A DNA stretch of 64,000 nt from contig JADGFA010000007.1 in assembly GCA_016744065.1 (NCBI GenBank), positions 1-64,000 on the forward strand, in the 5' to 3' direction. Shown piece by piece: positions 53,412 to 63,260 of the stretch. Under the pieces are notes generated by a model that was given only the letters and a program-made list of their open reading frames with translations, ran no database searches and was not told where the DNA came from. This DNA is from Gammaproteobacteria bacterium (GTDB lineage: Bacteria; Pseudomonadota; Gammaproteobacteria; SZUA-229). A program made the translations under genes and the position numbers. The number at the start of each line of letters is the position of its first letter. The first letter of the stretch is position 1.

Positions 53412-55484
53412 GTGTTTACTGATTTTTATAATAAATTTTATCTTACCCTGCTCACAATCTGCAGTAGTTTACAGGTGCAGGCTGAAACACGTTTTGAGCT
53501 AGATGAAATTATTGTATCGGGCAATTATCAGAACCAGACCGTTGAACAACTACCCAAAAGTATTGCTGTTATTACGGCCGCAGACATTGAACAGGCTCCT
53601 TCAAACAACCTGATAGAATTATTAGCAAGAGAAGCTAATGTTAATTTCAACAGCTTTACTGCAACGGATAAATTTGCCGGTATTGATATCAGGGGAATGG
53701 GGGAAGTATCCCATAGTAATGTTGTCATTATGCTGGATGGCGTTCGCTTAAATGCGGCAGATCTCTCAGGAGCCGACCTTTCCAGTATTCCACTTTCCCA
53801 AATTAAACGCATAGAAATCATTCGCGGTGCATCTGCCGTTCGCTATGGTGGTGGCGCAGTAGGTGGTGTAATCAATATTATTACCGACCCACAGTCAGAT
53901 CAAAATAGAAGCAATATATATATGTCCGGGGGCAGCTTCAACACATTCGATACCCGTGCATCCACTGAGCAGGCTTTCGATAATTTTTCACTGAATGCCA
54001 ATATCGCATACTATGATACAGACGGTTATCGAGACAATGGCCAACTGGAAAAACAGGATGCAAAGCTAACAGCACGATTTTATGCCAGTGACCATATTAC
54101 ATTCAAAACATCCATAAAGGCACATTATGATGAATACGGCCTGCCCGGGCCGGTAAACAAAACACTTTTTGAAGGCTCTAATGAAGATAGAAAATCAACA
54201 AACTCAGCCAGTGATGGCGGAACAACAGATGATATTTTTTATAATATTTCAGCAGAAATTGATTTAGTTAATGCCGGTTTTTTACAAATTAACTTATCTC
54301 ACCGACAAAGAGAAAACCCTTTTTTAATTGGTTTAGACCCAGGCCTTACCTATCAGCAGCAACAGCAGAAACTATGGAAAACCAATGAAGACGCCACAAA
54401 CATTGATATATTTCATGAATTTAATATGGGTTCAACCAAACTGGCCTATGGGTTAAATCATTATAAAGCAGATTTTAATCAACAGAAAAACGGCACGACA
54501 CTTCTTGACCAGAGCAAAAAACGTAATGGTGATGTAAGTAGCAGCTCATTATTTTTTACCACTAATACGCCTCTATCAGAAAAACTGAACATTAGCACTG
54601 GATACCGAAAAAACCACTTCAAAACATCCAGTACAGATATGCAATTAGTTGAAACCTGTGAAACGGTTTTAGTTGATACGCAAATAGAGATTTCTCCCGG
54701 GATATTTGTGCCCGCTCAAGTTCCCATACAAACAAATTGCAATGATGCTTTTCAAACAGAGAGCAGCGAAAACTCAAAATGGACAAATAGCGCCATTGAG
54801 TTAGGTGTTTTATTTAAAATAAACTCAAGTCACTCCACCTACTTTAACTTAAGTAAAAGTTATCGTAACCCCAACACGGATGAGCTTGTTTTATCCGATG
54901 ACAATTTGAAACCACAAACGGGCCTGCACTTTGACACAGGTTTACGCAGCCAGATTTCTGACAACATTGAATCTTCAGTTAACCTGTTTATGATGCAAAT
55001 AAAAGATGAAATACGCTATGGCGTCAATACTGAAACAAGCCTTTCTGAAAACCATAACGCAACAGAAAAAACCATACGCAAAGGAGTAGAAACCGATTTT
55101 AAATATTACCCAGTTAAATCTGTTTACCTATGGACATCCCTTGCCTATACAAAATCTGAATTTAAAGAAAGCAAAAACACCATCCCTCTGGTTCCACAAA
55201 CAACCCTTAGTCTGGGCCTGGAATGGACACCTGTTAGCACATTTACGTTCAGCCTAAGTGGAAGCTATATTGACGAGCAACTCGATGGCCTTGGTAACCA
55301 ATACACCCTGTTAAATGCTTACCAGGTTTACAACAGCAAATTTATTTACCGCTTTAAAAACATTAATTTATTTGCCGGTATTAATAATATATCAAATGAA
55401 GTTTATTCGACTATTGCATTTGCTGAATACTATTACCCTATGCCCGAAAGAAACTATTACGCCGGACTCAGCATTTCATTTTAA
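53412..55484 (+). CDS. btuB: TonB-dependent receptor, BtuB-like
   Basis: A 690-residue outer-membrane receptor with a GTG start (53412); no better start exists. The signal peptide is short, to about VQAETRF. The TonB box is probably LDEIIVSGN (residues ~31-39). A plug domain follows with EQLPKSIAVITAADIEQAP and MLDGVRLNAADLSG. A 22-strand barrel is expected, ending YYPMPERNYYAGLSISF with a terminal Phe. Because a cobalamin riboswitch precedes it and btuC, btuD, btuF and tonB lie alongside, cobalamin or another corrinoid is the likely ligand. Sequence alone would not separate it from siderophore receptors. Confidence 0.88.
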   Translation: MFTDFYNKFYLTLLTICSSLQVQAETRFELDEIIVSGNYQNQTVEQLPKSIAVITAADIEQAPSNNLIELLAREANVNFNSFTATDKFAGIDIRGMGEVSHSNVVIMLDGVRLNAADLSGADLSSIPLSQIKRIEIIRGASAVRYGGGAVGGVINIITDPQSDQNRSNIYMSGGSFNTFDTRASTEQAFDNFSLNANIAYYDTDGYRDNGQLEKQDAKLTARFYASDHITFKTSIKAHYDEYGLPGPVNKTLFEGSNEDRKSTNSASDGGTTDDIFYNISAEIDLVNAGFLQINLSHRQRENPFLIGLDPGLTYQQQQQKLWKTNEDATNIDIFHEFNMGSTKLAYGLNHYKADFNQQKNGTTLLDQSKKRNGDVSSSSLFFTTNTPLSEKLNISTGYRKNHFKTSSTDMQLVETCETVLVDTQIEISPGIFVPAQVPIQTNCNDAFQTESSENSKWTNSAIELGVLFKINSSHSTYFNLSKSYRNPNTDELVLSDDNLKPQTGLHFDTGLRSQISDNIESSVNLFMMQIKDEIRYGVNTETSLSENHNATEKTIRKGVETDFKYYPVKSVYLWTSLAYTKSEFKESKNTIPLVPQTTLSLGLEWTPVSTFTFSLSGSYIDEQLDGLGNQYTLLNAYQVYNSKFIYRFKNINLFAGINNISNEVYSTIAFAEYYYPMPERNYYAGLSISF

Positions 55485-55541
55485 TAAACCCTCTTGCTGA
55501 GAAAGGTCAACAGATAAAAAATATAATTAAGGATAAAAAAG

Positions 55542-56384
55542 ATGATTAAAAAAATAACCAGCTGTATTTTTGCAGTCCTGATATTAACCCCCGCCATATC
55601 AATAGCCGGGCCTTATGCACCCGCCGCAGGCCAGACGGGTTCAACAGCTATTAATATGAATGACAGCCGTATCCAGGCATGGGCAACCGGTGTTGCAGAC
55701 TACACCCCCGGCACAGAATTAGATGCACAATGGATGGACACATCAAATGCACTGGGACAGGCAAATGGCACATCCACAGATATTGTTAGCCTGGGTCGAG
55801 GAGGCGCAATCACACTTACATTTGATAACCCTGTTTACAATGGCGACGGCTATGATTTCGCTATTTTTGAAAATGGATTTAGCGATAACTTTCTGGAGCT
55901 GGCCTGGGTTGAAGTTTCCAGCGATGGTTTTAACTTTTTCCGCATTCCTGGTTTTTCCCTGACAGCTGATTCTGTTGGCGCCTTCGGTTCTATTGACCCG
56001 ACTAATATTGATGGCTTAGCCGGTAAATATCGACAGGGATTTGGAACACCGTTTGATCTTGGTATTTTTGATAATGTTGCCGGTATCGATACAAATAATA
56101 TTAACTTCATTCGCATTCTGGATATCATTGGTGATGGCTCTGAAGTCGACTACTTCCCCTCCACTGTCACAATTGATGGCGTTGTTTATGATACCGGTGG
56201 CCCAAACCCCATATACGACCCAATGCCTACATTTGGTAGTGCCGGCTTTGATCTTGATGCTATCGCTGTGCTGAATATGGCGACAACAGTGGTTCCATTA
56301 CCAGCCAGTGCCTGGTTATTTATCAGCGGTTTAATCGGTCTTACAGCTATTCGCAGAAAAAAACTAAGCAACAATATTACATAA
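55542..56384 (+). CDS. PEP-CTERM secreted protein, candidate corrinoid-binding factor
   Basis: A 280-residue exported protein with a signal peptide ending near SIAGPY (residue ~22). The C-terminal sorting tail is VPLPASAWLFISGLIGLTAI (~250-270) with a basic end, a PEP-CTERM-type signal. The mature region is beta-rich, with DIVSLGRGGAITLTFDNPVY, DFAIFENGFSDNFLELAWVE and GSAGFDLDAIAVLN. Similar GGxIxLxFD and FAVFENGF blocks occur in surface proteins encoded next to B12 receptors in other phyla, as far as I recall. It lies 57 bases after btuB, in the riboswitch-controlled unit. Cobalamin binding is inferred from context only. Confidence 0.7.
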   Translation: MIKKITSCIFAVLILTPAISIAGPYAPAAGQTGSTAINMNDSRIQAWATGVADYTPGTELDAQWMDTSNALGQANGTSTDIVSLGRGGAITLTFDNPVYNGDGYDFAIFENGFSDNFLELAWVEVSSDGFNFFRIPGFSLTADSVGAFGSIDPTNIDGLAGKYRQGFGTPFDLGIFDNVAGIDTNNINFIRILDIIGDGSEVDYFPSTVTIDGVVYDTGGPNPIYDPMPTFGSAGFDLDAIAVLNMATTVVPLPASAWLFISGLIGLTAIRRKKLSNNIT

Positions 56385-56412
56385 AAAATTAATTATTAAA
56401 GAGATATAAAAA

Positions 56413-57174
56413 ATGAAAACCAGACTATTATTAACTGCAACATTACTGACACTTGGCACTTCTGCAAATGCAGCTATTGCAACATTCGACGATTTAACAC
56501 TGGCTCCCGAATCAGCATTCTCCCCGGGCATGGACACGACCTTTACAAGTGGTGATGCAATATTTGTGACTGAATGGAATGAAACTTACAATTGCTGCCT
56601 GACTGGATTTACTTACTCAAACACAACCGATACAACAACGGCTGGTTTTACAAATCAATATAGTGCAATAACAGGCAGCGGTGTAAATGGCTCTACTAAC
56701 TATGGTTTATCAAACCCTAATGCTGCTTCACATATAAACTTTAATTCGGCAACATCGGTTAGCGGCGCTTATTTCACAAACACAACCTATGCCTTCCTGG
56801 CTATGCGTGACGGTGATGATGGTAATGCAACACCCTTTGTTAAGGGCCCATTTACAGACGACGATTTTTTCACATTAACCGTAAATGGTCTTGATGCTTC
56901 CGGCTCTACTGTTAGCACCATGGATATTAGTCTTGCGACAGGCACTGACATTGTAGATAGCTGGGTGTGGTCTGATATGTCATCACTGGGTGATGTATAT
57001 GGTCTGGAGTTTTCCTTATGGTCATCTGATAACGCCTTTGGTTTCATCAACACACCTGCTTATTTCGCAATTGATGATTTAACAACTGTCTCGGCTGTTC
57101 CTGTACCGGCTGCTGTATGGTTATTCCTGTCGGGTATTGTTGGCTTAGTGGGCGTAGCACGTACACATAAATAA
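56413..57174 (+). CDS. PEP-CTERM secreted protein
   Basis: A 253-residue exported protein. The signal peptide ends near TSANAA (residue ~20) and the C-terminal tail VPVPAAVWLFLSGIVGLVGV is followed by basic residues. The mature part is rich in Thr, Ser, Asn and beta structure (GVNGSTNYGLSNPNAASHIN and DDFFTLTVNGLDASGSTVST). It resembles DUF4465-type surface proteins in general pattern, which I cannot confirm. It follows the other PEP-CTERM gene by 28 bases. The pair is placed between btuB and tonB. A role in cobalamin capture is inferred from context. Confidence 0.7.
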   Translation: MKTRLLLTATLLTLGTSANAAIATFDDLTLAPESAFSPGMDTTFTSGDAIFVTEWNETYNCCLTGFTYSNTTDTTTAGFTNQYSAITGSGVNGSTNYGLSNPNAASHINFNSATSVSGAYFTNTTYAFLAMRDGDDGNATPFVKGPFTDDDFFTLTVNGLDASGSTVSTMDISLATGTDIVDSWVWSDMSSLGDVYGLEFSLWSSDNAFGFINTPAYFAIDDLTTVSAVPVPAAVWLFLSGIVGLVGVARTHK

Positions 57175-57300
57175 TATAAAGCATTTTTTATGACATCAGT
57201 TCCTTTGGCTATTAGCCAAAAGAGCTGATAGCCAACTCTATACTATTTACTAATAACATCAGGGTTTTATTGAAATATTATGAAACAACTCTAAAAAATA

Positions 57301-57981
57301 ATGAAACAGAATATTTTTATATTCATAGGCTTGTCTGCTCTAATTCATATTATTTTTATTGGTATATATCATAAATGGGAAACTGAAAATAGTGGCATTC
57401 AGGAGCCGAGTAGCTCATTTACTTATATTGAATTAACATCACAGATTACAAACAACTCAAAACAACAAAACACGCCTCAAAGCACGTTAAATAAAAAAAA
57501 CTTAACCTCCATAGAATCACCTAAAAATAGACCCTTAACTAAACCATCTAAAAAAATCATTTTTTCTGAACAGAAAACGAAAACACCACCCAAAAATAAA
57601 AAAACCAGCAGCATAAAGACGAAGAGCTATACCGCCTTAATTAAAGAACCGTCAACAATGAACCGACTGACATCCATAGAAGATAATAAAATAAAAATAT
57701 ATACTTTGCTCAATTCTGAATTAGCTAAATACTTTCATTACCCTCGACTCGCCATTCGAAAACACTATCAGGGGAAAGTAACACTGTCATTCAAGGTTAA
57801 TTCACAGGGAAAAATTATTAATATTCTAATTCAGGAAAGTTCTGGTTATAACATTCTGGATACCGCAGCTATAAATTCAGTAAAAAAAATAGACCTTTAT
57901 ACCGAATTAAAAACCCTTAACGACAACAATACATCCACTATTACATTACCTGTCACATATAATCTTGACCAATTACCTTAA
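57301..57981 (+). CDS. TonB-family energy transducer
   Basis: A 226-residue TonB-like protein. The N-terminal membrane helix is FIFIGLSALIHIIFIGIY (residues ~5-22), with the transmembrane His expected for ExbB/ExbD coupling. A periplasmic linker rich in Lys, Ser and Pro follows. The C-terminal TonB domain starts near 138 with YFHYPRLAIRKHYQGKVTLS and ends VKKIDLYTEL plus VTYNLDQLP. It probably serves the BtuB-like receptor. ExbB and ExbD are not encoded in the window. It follows the PEP-CTERM genes after about 126 bases. Confidence 0.85.
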   Translation: MKQNIFIFIGLSALIHIIFIGIYHKWETENSGIQEPSSSFTYIELTSQITNNSKQQNTPQSTLNKKNLTSIESPKNRPLTKPSKKIIFSEQKTKTPPKNKKTSSIKTKSYTALIKEPSTMNRLTSIEDNKIKIYTLLNSELAKYFHYPRLAIRKHYQGKVTLSFKVNSQGKIINILIQESSGYNILDTAAINSVKKIDLYTELKTLNDNNTSTITLPVTYNLDQLP

Positions 57982-58013
57982 TATAATTAAATTTCAACTA
58001 TTTTTCTACTATA

Positions 58014-58895
58014 TTATTTTTTTCTTGCCTTATCTATACTTTCACACATCGTACGTGCACCCTGTAAAATTCGAGGTGTGTGCCTGACAATTAAATCCGC
58101 ATCAATACCATATAACTGATTATTTTTAACCGCATCAATTGATGTCCATTTCTTCCAGTTATTTAACCAGTTTTCCCGAATTTTATCCGCACCCGCCACA
58201 ATAATCTGAGGATTTCGGGCAATCACCGCCTCTATATCTATCTGGGGTGACAGCGCACTTAAACCATTAAAAATATTTTCACCACCGCATAAACTTATAA
58301 TTTGGGAGATCAGGTGTTTGTCATTCACAGTAAACAAGGGCTTTTCCCATACCTGATAAAACACCCTTATTTTTTTATTTTTCTTATTTAACTGCTTTAA
58401 TTCTAACAAGCCATTTAAAAAAATATCCGCCTGCTGACGCGCTTCTTTTTTATTACCCGACAGTTCACCTAAATCCTGTAGGTTTTTTGCAATTCCCTGT
58501 AATGTTTTTGGCTCACTCAAATAAACCGTCAATCCAAGTTTTTTTAACTTATCTAATTGGGCCGGGCTATTACCACTTTGCCAACCCACAACCAGATCGG
58601 GTTTCAGCCCTAAAATAGCCTCGAGATCCAGCTGATAACCTGAACCCACTCTAGGCAGTTTTTTAGCAGCTAATGGATAATTACTATAATCCACCGCAGC
58701 AATTATTGTTTTCCCTGCACCCACTGCATACAATAACTCTGTAATATGTGGTGAAAGACTAACAATTCGCTGAGCAGGTTTATATAACTGAATCTGAATA
58801 CCCGCATCATCTATAACAGTTACGGGTTGTGTATGGGCCGAAAAAGATAAAAAAATCAACTCTAAAAAAACAAATAATTTAATACGCCTGAACAT
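58014..58895 (-). CDS. btuF: Cobalamin-binding periplasmic protein
   Basis: A 293-residue cluster A-III binding protein (TroA-like). The ATG at 58895 gives MFRRIKLFVFLELIFLSFSA, a good signal peptide; the frame is open to 58940 from TTG. Motifs are IVSLSPHITELLYAVGAGKT, then GLKPDLVVGWQSGNSPAQLD and the IIVAGADKIRENW segment. BtuF hands cobalamin to BtuCD. It is on the opposite strand and about 5 kb from btuC, facing the tonB gene. BtuF versus another corrinoid or siderophore-binding protein is settled by neighbourhood only. Confidence 0.85.
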   Translation of the reverse strand: MFRRIKLFVFLELIFLSFSAHTQPVTVIDDAGIQIQLYKPAQRIVSLSPHITELLYAVGAGKTIIAAVDYSNYPLAAKKLPRVGSGYQLDLEAILGLKPDLVVGWQSGNSPAQLDKLKKLGLTVYLSEPKTLQGIAKNLQDLGELSGNKKEARQQADIFLNGLLELKQLNKKNKKIRVFYQVWEKPLFTVNDKHLISQIISLCGGENIFNGLSALSPQIDIEAVIARNPQIIVAGADKIRENWLNNWKKWTSIDAVKNNQLYGIDADLIVRHTPRILQGARTMCESIDKARKK

Positions 58896-59045
58896 TAGTA
58901 AACAACCATTCGGAGTACAACAGAAAAACCCATATAACAACCTGTCAAAAAAGTCATCATATCGGTTGCTTCACTACATCTGGATAAACCATGAAATACA
59001 TCCTCGTAATTATATAAAGCTAAAATATACTGCTGTTCATTACAC

Positions 59046-59597
59046 TTATTTTATAACAAGATCACTTTGATTTTCAGGGTTACAGCCGATTTTATCCTGA
59101 TAAAACATTTTAATAACTTCAAAGTCTGAATCAATATCCCCAGTCGTTTCAATCACTTTACCCACACCCAGTTTTTTATTTTTATAATCCAGATATGCCA
59201 GTACAAGCGGCACATTCGCCCCATCGGCAATATGATAAAATCCAGTTTTCAGGCGATCCGTCTTTGAACGCGTACCTTCTGGCATCATCCCCAGCACAAA
59301 ACCTTTCCTTAATTGAAACAATTCAATATTCTTCTGAATAAAACCGGATGTTTTATCACGATTAACAGGCACACCCCCCATAGCAACAAACAATGGCCCA
59401 AATGGCCCCCAGAACATACTGTGCTTGGCAACCCAGTTAAGGGGTATATTCATTGCTGATTTCGCCAGCATACCCAGAATAAAATCCCAGTTACTGGTAT
59501 GGGGGTAAGCAATTAGCACATATCGGTTAATTGATGGCTGTTCCTCTTCTAACTGCCAGCCAAACAGCTTTAATATTACGCGGCTTATCACTCTCAT
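59046..59597 (-). CDS. PlsC-like acyltransferase
   Basis: A 183-residue acyltransferase. It contains YPHTSNWDFILGMLAK (H-x4-D-like active site, residues ~31-46), GGVPVNRDKTSGF near 74-86, and GMMPEGTRSKTDRLKTGFYH near 103-122. It is shorter than the enzyme at 25672-26436, and of the type that acylates lysophosphatidic acid or other lipids. It lies alone between btuF and moxR. The substrate is uncertain. Confidence 0.82.
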   Translation of the reverse strand: MRVISRVILKLFGWQLEEEQPSINRYVLIAYPHTSNWDFILGMLAKSAMNIPLNWVAKHSMFWGPFGPLFVAMGGVPVNRDKTSGFIQKNIELFQLRKGFVLGMMPEGTRSKTDRLKTGFYHIADGANVPLVLAYLDYKNKKLGVGKVIETTGDIDSDFEVIKMFYQDKIGCNPENQSDLVIK

Positions 59598-59768
59598 AAT
59601 TTGTTATCTACTTTAAACTTTTGTTTCTAATAACGGTCTCTAATGCCTTAATAGTAATAAACGATAATCACTACACAGCCTATTTTTATAAAGTACCCTT
59701 TATTTTCAGCCTGTAGATGATAAAATTTACCGCAAAATAAAACGATACCCAGTTAACGGAGAACACTT

Positions 59769-60737
59769 TTGTCGCAGCATACGGCTATTTCACAACTCAG
59801 AGACTATGTTGGCCAACAGATACTTGGCCAGTCAGTACTTGTCGACAGACTCATTATAGCGCTTTTAGCAAATGGCCACCTTTTAGTTGAGGGCGCTCCC
59901 GGTCTGGCAAAAACACGTGCTATTAAAGTATTAAGCGAAGGCGTGGAAGGCGAGTTTCATCGGGTTCAATTTACCCCCGACCTGTTGCCCGCTGATTTAA
60001 CGGGCACAGAAATTTACCGCCCACAGGATGGCTCTTTTCAGTTCCAGAAAGGCCCGCTTTTTCACAACCTGATTCTTGCCGATGAAATAAACCGTGCCCC
60101 AGCCAAAGTCCAGTCGGCATTACTTGAAGCAATGGGGGAGCGCCAAATTACCGTAGGTTCTGTAACCTACCCTTTGCCTGAGCTATTTCTAGTCATGGCT
60201 ACACAGAATCCCCTGGAACAGGAAGGTACCTACCCCCTGCCTGAAGCCCAGTTAGATCGTTTTCTAATGCATGTTTTTATAGACTACCCAGATGCAGAAA
60301 CCGAGCGTGACATTTTACACCTGACACGTTCTGAAGCTCGGCAAAGACTCAGTGAGCCTGCTAAGCCTGAAACCATTATGTCCCAGGAAACATTGTTTGA
60401 TGCACGCAATGAAATACTTGATATTTACATGTCAGATGAACTGGAAAACTATTTATTGCAACTGGTACTGGCTACACGCGACCCGGGAAAATACGATGGA
60501 AAATTAGCCGAATGGCTCGAATATGGCGCATCTCCCCGAGCCTCAATGGCACTAGATCGTTGTGCTCGTGCCCACGCCTGGCTTCAGGGTCGCGACTTTG
60601 TTGGCCCTGAAGACATACAGGCCATTGCACATGATGTTTTACGTCATCGTATTATTTTAAGCTTTGAAGCAGAGGCAGAAGGCATCACTAAAAATCAGTT
60701 TATTGATGGGTTAATATCACATATTGCTGTTCCATAA
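59769..60737 (+). CDS. MoxR-type AAA+ ATPase
   Basis: A 322-residue AAA+ ATPase. Walker A is EGAPGLAKT (residues ~41-49), Walker B LILADEINRAP near 103-113, and sensor 1 MATQNPLEQEGTYPLPEAQLDRF. MoxR ATPases act with von Willebrand A domain proteins as chaperone-like complexes, often in oxidative or envelope stress. It begins with TTG at 59769, after GGAGAACACT. The next four genes overlap or adjoin it, forming one operon. The start codon is less certain than the rest. Confidence 0.93.
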   Translation: MSQHTAISQLRDYVGQQILGQSVLVDRLIIALLANGHLLVEGAPGLAKTRAIKVLSEGVEGEFHRVQFTPDLLPADLTGTEIYRPQDGSFQFQKGPLFHNLILADEINRAPAKVQSALLEAMGERQITVGSVTYPLPELFLVMATQNPLEQEGTYPLPEAQLDRFLMHVFIDYPDAETERDILHLTRSEARQRLSEPAKPETIMSQETLFDARNEILDIYMSDELENYLLQLVLATRDPGKYDGKLAEWLEYGASPRASMALDRCARAHAWLQGRDFVGPEDIQAIAHDVLRHRIILSFEAEAEGITKNQFIDGLISHIAVP

Positions 60738-61714
60738 TGCCAGTAGAAGCACCCGATACTAAAGAAAACCAGGCTGATGATATTGTACGCATTAGCCAGT
60801 CGACCCTGATTGGATTAAACCGTGATGCCCGGCAGTTACCCTTAAACTCTGCAAGCATTCGTGCCCAGTTCAATGGCCAGTATTTATCCACCTTTAAGGG
60901 TCGGGGCATGGAATTTGATGAATCACGCCCCTACCAGCCCGGTGATGATATTCGCTCAATGGACTGGAAAGTAACCGCACGAACAGGCAAGGCTTACTCA
61001 AAAGTATTTCGCGAAGAACGGGAACGCCCTGTCTTATTGTGGGTAGACTACCGTCAGCCTATGTTTTTTGGCACTCAACAGCATTTTAAATCCGTGCTTG
61101 CTGCGAAAATTGCAGCACTACTTGCCTGGAGCACGGCCCACCATGGTGACCGCCTGGGCGGACTTATTTTTTCTGAAACATCGCATATTGAGCTACGCCC
61201 CAGCAGAGGAAAATCAGCAAGCCTGCACTTTATTAAGCAACTTGCCCAACATTCAGCATGGGAATCATCAATAGATACGGCTGAACATAAAAAAAGTGCA
61301 GCCGATGCACTGAACCGATTACAACGGGTTAATAAACCAGGGTCACTCATTTTTCTAATAAGTGACTTTCGTAATATGGATGAAAAAAGCTGGTCGCAAA
61401 TATCACAGTTAAATCGTCATTCAGATATCATACTCATATCAATAAATGATCCGCTGGAACAACAGTTACCGCCTGCTGGTAATTACAGAATAAGCAATGG
61501 AAAAGAAGAGCTTAACTTAAACACCTACAGTAAAAAGCAGAGACAGGCCTATCAGTCGCGTTTTTTAAACCAGCAATTGCAACTACAGAACACCTGCAGA
61601 AAACAGGGTATGCACTACCTAAATATATCCACCATTGATGACATCTTACCTACACTACAACAGAAACTGGGAGTTAGCCCCGTTTCTGGAAAAAACAGGA
61701 TTAAACAAAAATGA
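60737..61714 (+). CDS. DUF58 domain protein
   Basis: A 325-residue protein. The DUF58 signature FKGRGMEFDESRPYQPGDDI (residues ~53-72) is followed by RSMDWKVTARTGKAYSKVFR. The rest resembles a vWA-like fold (DRLGGLIFSETSHIELRPSR and GSLIFLISDFRNMDEKSW). It has no membrane helix. It overlaps moxR by one base and the next gene by four, so it is translated as part of the MoxR-vWA operon. Its function is unknown. Confidence 0.9.
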   Translation: MPVEAPDTKENQADDIVRISQSTLIGLNRDARQLPLNSASIRAQFNGQYLSTFKGRGMEFDESRPYQPGDDIRSMDWKVTARTGKAYSKVFREERERPVLLWVDYRQPMFFGTQQHFKSVLAAKIAALLAWSTAHHGDRLGGLIFSETSHIELRPSRGKSASLHFIKQLAQHSAWESSIDTAEHKKSAADALNRLQRVNKPGSLIFLISDFRNMDEKSWSQISQLNRHSDIILISINDPLEQQLPPAGNYRISNGKEELNLNTYSKKQRQAYQSRFLNQQLQLQNTCRKQGMHYLNISTIDDILPTLQQKLGVSPVSGKNRIKQK

Positions 61715-62217
61715 ATGAACTGCCATTACGCGACATTCATCTACCTGGAGATGTAAGCTGGTGGCCACTGGCCATTGGCTGGTGGCTTTTACCTGTATTA
61801 GTTGTTTTAACGCTGTTCATTATTTATAATTTTTTAAAATATAAACAGAACAATAAAAAGTTAGCCTATAGAAAAATGGCACTTAACGAACTCAGCAATT
61901 TACGCATTGAATTTAAAGATGAAAATAACTCTATCGAACTGATACGCTCCATTTCAACCTTATTAAGACGTATTGCTCTCAGTTATTTACCCAGGAACAA
62001 TATTGCCAGTTTAACGGGAGAGGACTGGCTTCATCAGTTGAACAACCTGGGCTCAGAAACACTCTTTACAGATAAGACACGCTTCCTGCTTGAGCAGGCT
62101 CCATACATGAAACAGTGTGAGTTTAACCATAACGAATTAATTACAACTTGTGAATTATGGATAAAAAGCCTGCCAAAAACGAGTAACCTGAAAACAGGCA
62201 CGAGTATGCCGCTGTGA
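61711..62217 (+). CDS. DUF4381 domain membrane protein
   Basis: A 168-residue protein with one membrane helix (about 17-42, WWPLAIGWWLLPVLVVLTLF). The cytoplasmic part contains EDWLHQLNNLGSETLF near 107-122 and is mainly helical. It matches DUF4381, the small membrane gene always found between the DUF58 and BatA genes in such operons. It overlaps both neighbours by four bases. Its role in the complex is unknown. Confidence 0.85.
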   Translation: MNELPLRDIHLPGDVSWWPLAIGWWLLPVLVVLTLFIIYNFLKYKQNNKKLAYRKMALNELSNLRIEFKDENNSIELIRSISTLLRRIALSYLPRNNIASLTGEDWLHQLNNLGSETLFTDKTRFLLEQAPYMKQCEFNHNELITTCELWIKSLPKTSNLKTGTSMPL

Positions 62218-63260
62218 CATTAATAAGTAACATTCAATTTATATGGCCCTGGATTTTTATATTATTGCCCCTGCCTCTTTTATTGCGATTATTATTACCC
62301 GCCAGCGATAAAAATCAGGATGCACCTTTACATATTCCATTTATTGAAGATTTTAATTCAGTACCCCATAACACTGGCTTTATAAATCAAAACAAATTAC
62401 TCGCTACACTGGCCATACTCGCCTGGTGTTGTCTTATTTTAGCGGCATCCCGCCCCCAGTGGTTAGGTGAGCGTATTGATATTCCTGTCAGTGGCAGAGA
62501 CCTGATGATGGCGGTCGACTTATCAGGCAGTATGGCTGCTGAAGACTTTGATATTAATGGTAAAACGATTAACCGTTTACAGGCTGTTAAAATCGTTGCC
62601 AGTGAATTCATAAAACACCGCGAAGGAGACCGTATAGGGCTGATTTTATTTGGACAACAGGCTTATTTACAGACACCTCTCACATTTGACACGCATACCG
62701 TTAGCACCATGTTACAGGAATCATTAATTGGTATTGCTGGAAAAATGACGGCTATTGGCGATGCCATCGGCCTCGCCATTAAACGCCTCAACGGAAAAAG
62801 CGCTGAAAAACAGGTACTCATTTTACTCACTGATGGCGCTAATACGGCTGGCGAAGTCACTCCGCTAAAAGCCGCTGAACTGGCAGCCCAGGAAAACTTA
62901 AAAATTTATACTATTGGTATCGGTGCGGCTTCGCGTGAAGTAGGCAGCTTTATATTTAAACAAACGATAAAAAATAACGAAATAGATGAAAAGACACTAA
63001 GTGAAATTGCGACTATAACGGGTGGCAAATATTTTCGAGCCCACAATACTGCCGAGCTAAATAAAATTTATTCACTCATTGATAAACTAGAACCTGTAGA
63101 GCAGGAAAGCCAGAGTTTTCGCCCTGTAAGATCTCTTTTCATATGGCCGCTATCAATGTCATTGTTCTTTGCATTTATTATTATAATTCTGCCATTCATA
63201 ATGGAATTAAAACATAAAACCACAGGGCTGCTTGCAAAAGGAACATCCCGTAATGGATAG
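62214..63260 (+). CDS. BatA-like vWA membrane protein
   Basis: A 348-residue protein. N-terminal helices lie at about 8-25 and 62-80, then a vWA domain with the MIDAS motif AVDLSGSM near 99-106 and ILLTDGANTAGE near 203-214. A C-terminal helix is at about 305-325 (PLSMSLFFAFIIIILPF). The DxSxS metal site is present. BatA and BatB form a membrane complex linked to MoxR. It ends 8 bases into the next gene's start. Confidence 0.9.
   Translation: MTLISNIQFIWPWIFILLPLPLLLRLLLPASDKNQDAPLHIPFIEDFNSVPHNTGFINQNKLLATLAILAWCCLILAASRPQWLGERIDIPVSGRDLMMAVDLSGSMAAEDFDINGKTINRLQAVKIVASEFIKHREGDRIGLILFGQQAYLQTPLTFDTHTVSTMLQESLIGIAGKMTAIGDAIGLAIKRLNGKSAEKQVLILLTDGANTAGEVTPLKAAELAAQENLKIYTIGIGAASREVGSFIFKQTIKNNEIDEKTLSEIATITGGKYFRAHNTAELNKIYSLIDKLEPVEQESQSFRPVRSLFIWPLSMSLFFAFIIIILPFIMELKHKTTGLLAKGTSRNG

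Noticed and set aside
58896-58940. TTG-started upstream extension of btuF
   Set aside because: Adds 15 codons before the ATG that already gives a normal signal peptide.
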